Made by a program: the position numbers and the translations under genes. Source: JBCDCU01 sp039180865 (lineage in GTDB: Bacteria > Pseudomonadota > Alphaproteobacteria > Rhizobiales > JACESI01). Taken from it: a DNA stretch of 17,287 nucleotides. This document shows, one piece after another, positions 13,205-17,287 of this stretch (the first letter of the stretch is position 1; each line of letters begins with the position of its first letter). Under the pieces are notes generated by a model, which was not told the DNA's origin, ran no database searches, and saw only the letters and a program-made list of their open reading frames with translations. Location of the stretch: NCBI GenBank assembly GCA_039180865.1, contig JBCDCZ010000068.1, positions 1-17,287 of the forward strand, given 5' to 3'.

Positions 13205-14068
13205 TTAGTCTTTGCCGGCCTGCTGCACAAAGAAAGATGCCCCTTTAGGGATCACGGGCGTCTCGATCTCAAAGTCCATTGACCGGATACGTCCAGGTTC
13301 GGACCCGCGTACAATCCGTCCCTGGTGGGGACTTGGCACGGCAATGGGTGACAAGGGGGCCGCGTCGGCAGCAGCGTAAGTCACGATATAAAGTGTGCGC
13401 GGGGCATCGGACCGGTTGGCGGTCGAGGCATGAGCAACGCGGCTATGCATCAAACAGACAGAGCCTGCAGGACCTCTGCAAGGAAGGGCCCGGGCCTCAA
13501 ATTCGGCAGCGGCCACATCTGATACCGCACCGGTGAAGACCCCATTTTGAAAATGCGAAAGAAGCGGCCCGCGATGGGATCCCGGTGCAATCATCAAAGG
13601 TCCATTTTCCGCCGTCACATCATCAAGGAACAAAAGCGCTGTCAACGTGTCATCATTCGAATGGGGATCGAACGGGAAGTCCTGATGCCATTTCACATCC
13701 GTCTTTGTGTGCGGCAGCTTTGAATTCACCTTGGCATGGTGAAATCGTAGGTCCGGCCCAATAAGATCGGCAGCCATATCCGTCATGACGCTGTCGAAGG
13801 CGACGGTTGCGTAGATCTCCGAAACATCGGTCGGCGACGCAACACGTCTCAGTGACGGATGATCCGTCGCATGATCATCGTCGAGATCAAACCGTGGGCG
13901 TCCATCGCAGATAGTGCCAAAAGCGGTGTCGTGCCGACGGCTTTCCTCGACCCAATCGGCGAAGGTTGATCGAAGCGCGGAAAGTTCTGCCGGAGAAACA
14001 GCGTTTTCAGCGACGATCGCACCATCGCGGCGAAAGACTTCGACCTGTTCTTCGCTCAAAATAGCCAT
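13205..14068 (-). CDS. Phytanoyl-CoA dioxygenase (PhyH)-family oxygenase
   Basis: A 287-residue Fe(II)/2-oxoglutarate-dependent oxygenase. The start at 14068 is chosen because GAGGGGC precedes it at proper spacing; the ATG 15 bases upstream overlaps this ribosome binding site. The metal triad is His128 and Asp130 (W-H-Q-D-F-P-F) and His213 (R-V-A-H-A-S). Arg224 in A-P-R-T-L-Y-I-V-T-Y is placed to bind 2-oxoglutarate. The central L-L-F-L-D-D-V-T-A-E-N-G-P-L-M-I-A-P-G-S-H strand is characteristic of the family. Members hydroxylate small molecules or acyl-CoAs and the substrate cannot be read from the sequence. It lies 104 bases downstream of the permease gene on the same strand, so co-transcription is possible. 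Confidence 0.9.
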   Translation of the reverse strand: MAILSEEQVEVFRRDGAIVAENAVSPAELSALRSTFADWVEESRRHDTAFGTICDGRPRFDLDDDHATDHPSLRRVASPTDVSEIYATVAFDSVMTDMAADLIGPDLRFHHAKVNSKLPHTKTDVKWHQDFPFDPHSNDDTLTALLFLDDVTAENGPLMIAPGSHRGPLLSHFQNGVFTGAVSDVAAAEFEARALPCRGPAGSVCLMHSRVAHASTANRSDAPRTLYIVTYAAADAAPLSPIAVPSPHQGRIVRGSEPGRIRSMDFEIETPVIPKGASFFVQQAGKD

Positions 14069-14172
14069 GGATTTGCCCCTCAATGCCTATTGCTCCGGCG
14101 TCACTCCCAGTCTAGTGCCGCGGCAAGGTTAGAGGCAAACGCAGAAAGATTGGACTCGGTGCTCACGTTTGA

Positions 14173-15348
14173 TCATCCAGCGGAGGCGAGATTGATCATC
14201 CAGCCGATCAACAGGATCTGCGGCACTGTTAGAAGCGGCAAAAGGAGCGCCGCTTTGATCCTGCCGGTGACTTCGCGCAGGATCATGAATTCGGTGTAGT
14301 CGGTTGCAACGCCCGCCATAAGGAACGTGAAGGCATTTCCTGGCGCTTCAGCGCGCGCCATCAGATCCGATGCAATCGGCACGGATCCTTCTGAACAGAC
14401 CTCAATCACTGTTGCCGCGATAAGCGTTGTGAAGAGCCCCAGGAGCGTTGCACCGAACCAGGTCGCAAAAACCTCCGTTGGAACTGTTGCCTGAATGAGA
14501 GCAGCCAGCACAACGCCAAAGAAGAGCCACCGAAGGACCATGCGGCTTGCCGTAACAGACCGGCGGGCGACATCTTTCAAGAACGCCATATCATAACGTT
14601 GCGCCTTAAGCCCCCGCTTAGCTTCCCCGAAGACGTCGAAATCTTCCGGCAGTTCGATACGGTTCGGGTTAGGTTTCACCCGCCCTGCCCGCTCCAGCGC
14701 TTCGACAACGAGACCTGTCGTAAAGGCAATCACAAGCGAAGCCAGAAGAAACACCGCGAGCCAACCCCAACCCATGAGAAGGCCGATGATGATTGTGAGA
14801 GACAGCGAGTTCCACGGCGATGCGATCAGGAAGGCAAAGACCTGTGCAAGACTTGCACCGCGTTCGTAGAGTTTCGCGCCCACCATCAGGACGCCATGGC
14901 TGCATAAATCAAGCAGAACACCGGCAAGCACCGCCCTTACCAGGCTCTTGGCGCCCTGGTCCCGGCCAATGATACCGATAACGAATTCTCGCGGCACTTT
15001 GTCAATAAGGCCGACCGCGACCATGCCGATCAGGATCCCCCACCACATGATCGCCATCATATCGACAACAGCATGGGCGAAGACCCCGAGCTTGAGCGGT
15101 GCATCGTGGGGAACGAAAGGTGAGGCAAGAAAAGCGAGAATAATGACGCTGCCAGATCCCCACAGAAGCCAGTCGGCACGGCGCCACAACGGCTTGGCGG
15201 CAACGGCTTCCACGCTTTCGCAACAGGACGGGACAGTCTTTGCGACCGGTGGCGTCTCAGGTGACAAAACGGTATCGCGCGCAAGCACCGTGCCGCCTCC
15301 GCAGCACGTGGCGGTTTCCATTTCAGCAGGTCGGTTTCTGTCGCTCAA
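14173..15348 (-). CDS. YraQ/ArsP-like permease with N-terminal cysteine pairs
   Basis: A 391-residue membrane permease of the PF03773-like (YraQ, DUF318) superfamily, with about eight membrane helices arranged as two halves. Family landmarks are D-L-C-S-H-G (Cys149) followed by F-L-I-A-S-P-W-N-S in the first half and E-V-C-S-E-G-S-V-P-I-A-S-D-L (Cys318) in the second. Related proteins export methylated arsenicals (ArsP) or have been linked to metal efflux (SO_0444 type). The polar N-terminal tail of about 55 residues carries two adjacent-cysteine pairs, Cys15-Cys16 and Cys42-Cys43, which could bind a soft metal or metalloid before transport. The start is a TTG codon with GGAGAA upstream; the first internal ATG lacks a ribosome binding site. 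No metal regulator is next to it. Confidence 0.8.
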   Translation of the reverse strand: MSDRNRPAEMETATCCGGGTVLARDTVLSPETPPVAKTVPSCCESVEAVAAKPLWRRADWLLWGSGSVIILAFLASPFVPHDAPLKLGVFAHAVVDMMAIMWWGILIGMVAVGLIDKVPREFVIGIIGRDQGAKSLVRAVLAGVLLDLCSHGVLMVGAKLYERGASLAQVFAFLIASPWNSLSLTIIIGLLMGWGWLAVFLLASLVIAFTTGLVVEALERAGRVKPNPNRIELPEDFDVFGEAKRGLKAQRYDMAFLKDVARRSVTASRMVLRWLFFGVVLAALIQATVPTEVFATWFGATLLGLFTTLIAATVIEVCSEGSVPIASDLMARAEAPGNAFTFLMAGVATDYTEFMILREVTGRIKAALLLPLLTVPQILLIGWMINLASAG

Positions 15349-15654
15349 GCGATTCTCCGTTTGAGAGAGCCGGATATCCCGTTTATCCGCGATCTCAGTT
15401 TACAAGTCTTTTACTCGTGTAGTAGCCGCAAGCGGCCTTTCCGTGGCATTCGTGAGAAAGAACCGGCTGGACGCTCAAGAATGCCTTTTCCGGATTGCCC
15501 TGATCTTGCTCTTAATCAAATAGCGCTTTCACTCCCTACCAGCAAGAAGCAGTGTGCCATCTGTGCTGTCGGATATCTGCGGAGCGTGAGAACGGTCCTC
15601 CGCTTTCGTCACATGATGATAGGTGACGCCCAGACGGTCCGATTCCGGCTGGGC
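15349..15654. other. Gap between permease and AAC(3)-like genes
   Basis: About 306 bases without a credible gene. It should hold the promoter of the leftward permease and the terminator of the AAC(3)-like gene. Two adjacent inverted repeats (15607-15628 and 15628-15654) lie directly after the AAC(3)-like stop. No regulator-like dyad was recognised near the permease start. Confidence 0.45.
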
Positions 15655-15664
15655 CTAATGTTTT
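15607..15664. terminator. Double hairpin after AAC(3)-like gene
   Basis: GCCCAG (15628-15633) pairs with CTGGGC (15649-15654), with further pairing inside, and CGTCAC (15607-15612) pairs with GTGACG (15623-15628). The first stem abuts the AAC(3)-like stop codon. Read leftward there is no U-tract, while read rightward the GCCCAG stem is followed by CTAATGTTTTTC. It may end the leftward transcript by structure, or stop readthrough from the right-going direction. Confidence 0.35.
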
Positions 15665-16455
15665 TCTCCACTTGCAAGATTCGCGCGGTTGATCCAGTCA
15701 CTGGCGAAATCAACACATGCCTTAAAGTCAACAACGCGACATTCTGCCTGTCCGATTGAGCCGGTGACAACACTGCCCGCATTTTCAAAAGCCGAGCCGA
15801 CGGAAGGAAACAATCGGCTGACATCATCAGCTACGTCAATCGCTTCCTTCCATACACCATCATATACGGCCTCTTTATAACGAAGCATTTTGGTGCGCCG
15901 GTTTTCCGCGAATGTCTCCGCCATGTGAAGTGCCGTGCAGCGGTTCCACCCAACCCCGATCATAAGGATTTTGGTCGATGGACGATGGTAGAGCTTTCCG
16001 AATGGCGTCTCCTCACCTGTCGCCCAGGCTACCGAATGGGGCGTCAGGTAATCTTCGGCTTCAAAACCATTGAGGCAAACGGACATTGAAGGATGATCGC
16101 TGCGCAGAGTACCCGGCCAGGTCCGAAACATTTCGGCGATCGCGCCCATCTCAAAGGTCGGCGAATTCGCGGCGTCAAATCCTGGAACCGCCGCTTCGAT
16201 CTCACGCCGTTCTTCATCCGTCAGATCATCCACGTTGATGTCCTCGGTAAAAAGCGCGTCGCCGGAAAACCCGGGCATCGCGATAAGGCCCGTTGGGCCG
16301 ACCGCTTCAATGAGCGCTTCAATGATGACCCGTGGCCCGCCGACCGTTGTTCCAATCGCCCTCATGGAGGCGTGCACAAAGACGGCGTCACCCTTTGTTA
16401 TCCCAAGGGTCGAAAGATCGCGACGGATAGAGGTGATTGTCGAAAAACTTGCCAT
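15655..16455 (-). CDS. AAC(3)-family N-acetyltransferase (aminoglycoside 3-N-acetyltransferase-like)
   Basis: A 266-residue member of the antibiotic-NAT fold family. Landmarks are F-V-H-A-S-M-R-A-I-G (26-35), G-P-T-G-L-I-A-M-P-G-F (53-63), L-R-S-D-H-P-S-M-S-V (117-126) and C-T-A-L-H-M-A-E (173-180), where His177 and Glu180 fit the conserved pair in this family. Known members transfer acetyl from acetyl-CoA to the 3-amino group of aminoglycosides, and many chromosomal relatives act on other amines or have no known substrate, so resistance is not implied. The ribosome binding site is a weak GGA before the ATG. It is divergent from the GFA gene and has no mobile element nearby, which argues for a resident chromosomal gene. 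Confidence 0.85.
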   Translation of the reverse strand: MASFSTITSIRRDLSTLGITKGDAVFVHASMRAIGTTVGGPRVIIEALIEAVGPTGLIAMPGFSGDALFTEDINVDDLTDEERREIEAAVPGFDAANSPTFEMGAIAEMFRTWPGTLRSDHPSMSVCLNGFEAEDYLTPHSVAWATGEETPFGKLYHRPSTKILMIGVGWNRCTALHMAETFAENRRTKMLRYKEAVYDGVWKEAIDVADDVSRLFPSVGSAFENAGSVVTGSIGQAECRVVDFKACVDFASDWINRANLASGEKH

Positions 16456-16656
16456 TTGATCCGACTACAGGAGAGCGGATTTCGCGGCAAGATGGCTAAC
16501 CTTACTAGCATAAACGCACCCCAGAACGGTTATACACAATTGCGCGCGTTCAGCCGTGACGCATTCAAGCGAGAAGCCCGATGTCGTCGAGCGGGTATTT
16601 GAGTTTGTTGCATAAACCATCCTCGCCATCTTAAAAGAAACGCGCTACGAGGATCC

Positions 16657-17094
16657 ATGACGACACGAGGGCGGTGCCTTTGCGGCACAACACATTGGGA
16701 ATTTGAAGGCCCGGTTACCTGGGCCTGCTACTGCCATTGCGACGATTGCCGCCGCAATTGCGCGGCCCCGCTTGTCGCCTGGCTCGGTGTCCCGATTGTC
16801 AACTTCAAATGGACCGGTGCGGCGCCGAAAACGCACGAAAGCTCAAAGGGTGTTAAGCGGCATTTCTGCACAAACTGCGGCTCGCCGATGGGCTTTGAAG
16901 CCGATCATTATCCGGGCGGAATGCACCTTTACGCGGCCTCTCTCGATGATCCGGCAGATTTCGAACCGACCTTCCACGTCAATTACGAGAGCAAGCTGCC
17001 GTGGCTCCTGATCGAGGATGATTTGCTGAAATACGAAGGAACGCTCCTCCATACATCGGGCGATCTTTGGGATTATTCCTCGGCGACCGATTAA
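16657..17094 (+). CDS. GFA-family zinc protein (CENP-V/GFA domain)
   Basis: A 145-residue protein of the glutathione-dependent formaldehyde-activating (GFA/CENP-V) family. All expected zinc ligands are present: the C-x-C pair Cys7/Cys9, the C-H-C-D-D-C set Cys26/Cys28/Cys31, and Cys71/Cys74 in F-C-T-N-C-G-S. The following W-E-F-E-G and M-H-L-Y-A-A-S-L-D-D-P segments are also typical. GAGGAT precedes the ATG. The founding member binds glutathione and was proposed to help formaldehyde conjugation, but most relatives have no proven activity, so the function is uncertain. It is rightward, divergent from the AAC(3)-like gene and convergent with the EAL gene. Confidence 0.92.
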   Translation: MTTRGRCLCGTTHWEFEGPVTWACYCHCDDCRRNCAAPLVAWLGVPIVNFKWTGAAPKTHESSKGVKRHFCTNCGSPMGFEADHYPGGMHLYAASLDDPADFEPTFHVNYESKLPWLLIEDDLLKYEGTLLHTSGDLWDYSSATD

Positions 17095-17106
17095 AGGCTT
17101 GGCTTC

Positions 17107-17130
17107 AAAAGCAGCGCTAAGCTGCCTTTT
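17107..17130. terminator. Bidirectional terminator between GFA and EAL genes
   Basis: AAAA-GCAGC (17107-17115), loop GCTAA, GCTGC-c-TTTT (17121-17130). The flanking A and T runs serve both directions, as expected between two convergent genes. The EAL stop codon lies in the loop on the leftward strand. Confidence 0.7.
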
Positions 17131-17287
17131 GTGCCTGAACGATTCCCGCCCAGTCCGCCTTTTCTGAAAGAAGCGTAGCAAGATCCTCCGCCGGGATCGG
17201 TTTCGACAGAAGATAACCCTGCACCATGTCGTAGGAGAGCTGCTGCAAGAGACCGAGTTGTTCTTCTGTCTCGACCCCTTCGGCAAC
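17117..17287 (-). CDS. EAL-domain c-di-GMP phosphodiesterase, C-terminal end
   Basis: The last 56 codons of a leftward gene whose start lies beyond the right edge. The visible chain reads V-A-E-G-V-E-T-E-E-Q at its beginning and later M-V-Q-G-Y-L-L-S-K-P-I-P. These are the A-E-G-V-E-T and Q-G-(Y/F)-x-x-S-x-P motifs at the end of EAL domains, which hydrolyse cyclic-di-GMP. The catalytic EAL and other metal residues are outside the window, so activity and any linked GGDEF or PAS domains cannot be judged. The protein ends soon after the domain with a short polar tail (Q-A-Q-K-A-A). The hairpin at 17107-17130 overlaps its stop codon. Confidence 0.88.
   Translation of the reverse strand, partial: VAEGVETEEQLGLLQQLSYDMVQGYLLSKPIPAEDLATLLSEKADWAGIVQAQKAA

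Noticed and set aside
14069..14083. Upstream ATG for the PhyH-like gene
   Set aside because: This ATG overlaps the GAGGGGC ribosome binding site of the next in-frame ATG at 14068, which is the better start.
15655..16455. Acquired antibiotic resistance gene on a mobile element
   Set aside because: No transposase, integrase, attachment site or terminal repeat is visible around it, and its base composition looks like that of the neighbours.

Overview
The window reads as a stretch of chromosome from an alphaproteobacterium, probably a free-living marine or environmental one. This is inferred from the mix of families: a BigR/SqrR-type ArsR regulator with a split YeeE/YedE pair, a soluble winged-helix/TolB-N/TPR regulator, a DcaP-like porin, a GFA protein and an EAL protein. 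Coding density is high, GC moderate, and most genes have clear Shine-Dalgarno sequences. I see no rRNA, tRNA, insertion sequence, prophage or CRISPR array. The lineage is not settled by anything here.

Left part (1-4900). A site-2 protease-like gene is cut by the left edge. Next come a secreted protein made of two tandem TonB-C-like repeats (321-1142) and a leftward sulfur operon of BigR-like repressor, YeeE/YedE half 1 and YeeE/YedE half 2 (2662 down to 1446). The BigR-like gene has a dyad operator directly upstream. Facing it is a small membrane-anchored protein (2832-3164) preceded by two predicted hairpins. A secreted metallo-beta-lactamase-fold protein with eroded metal ligands (3237-4160) is divergent from a TetR regulator (4271-4867), with two near-identical 16-bp palindromes between them.

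Middle part (4883-9451). A winged-helix/TolB-N/TPR regulator (4883-6466) is divergent from a 1-Cys peroxiredoxin (6719-7390). A Tat-exported Mn-type superoxide dismutase (7709-8428) follows, flanked by two terminators with the same stem, and then a secreted DUF4412-like protein (8672-9451). The peroxiredoxin and the exported dismutase suggest defence against superoxide and peroxide, one inside the cell and one in the periplasm.

Right part (9483-17287). Leftward genes encode a METTL27-like methyltransferase, an unrecognised membrane-anchored protein and a DcaP-like porin. After an AT-rich 631-bp gap come a phytanoyl-CoA dioxygenase-like oxygenase, a YraQ/ArsP-like permease with cysteine pairs at its N-terminus, and an AAC(3)-family acetyltransferase. 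A rightward GFA gene faces the C-terminal end of an EAL-domain protein cut by the right edge, with a terminator hairpin between them.

The observations most worth a second look are the two TetR boxes beside the eroded MBL protein, the BigR/YeeE operon without its usual sulfur dioxygenase, the double hairpin before the small membrane protein, the TonB-C tandem repeat with equally spaced cysteines, and the cysteine-tailed permease. None of these alone proves a new system.
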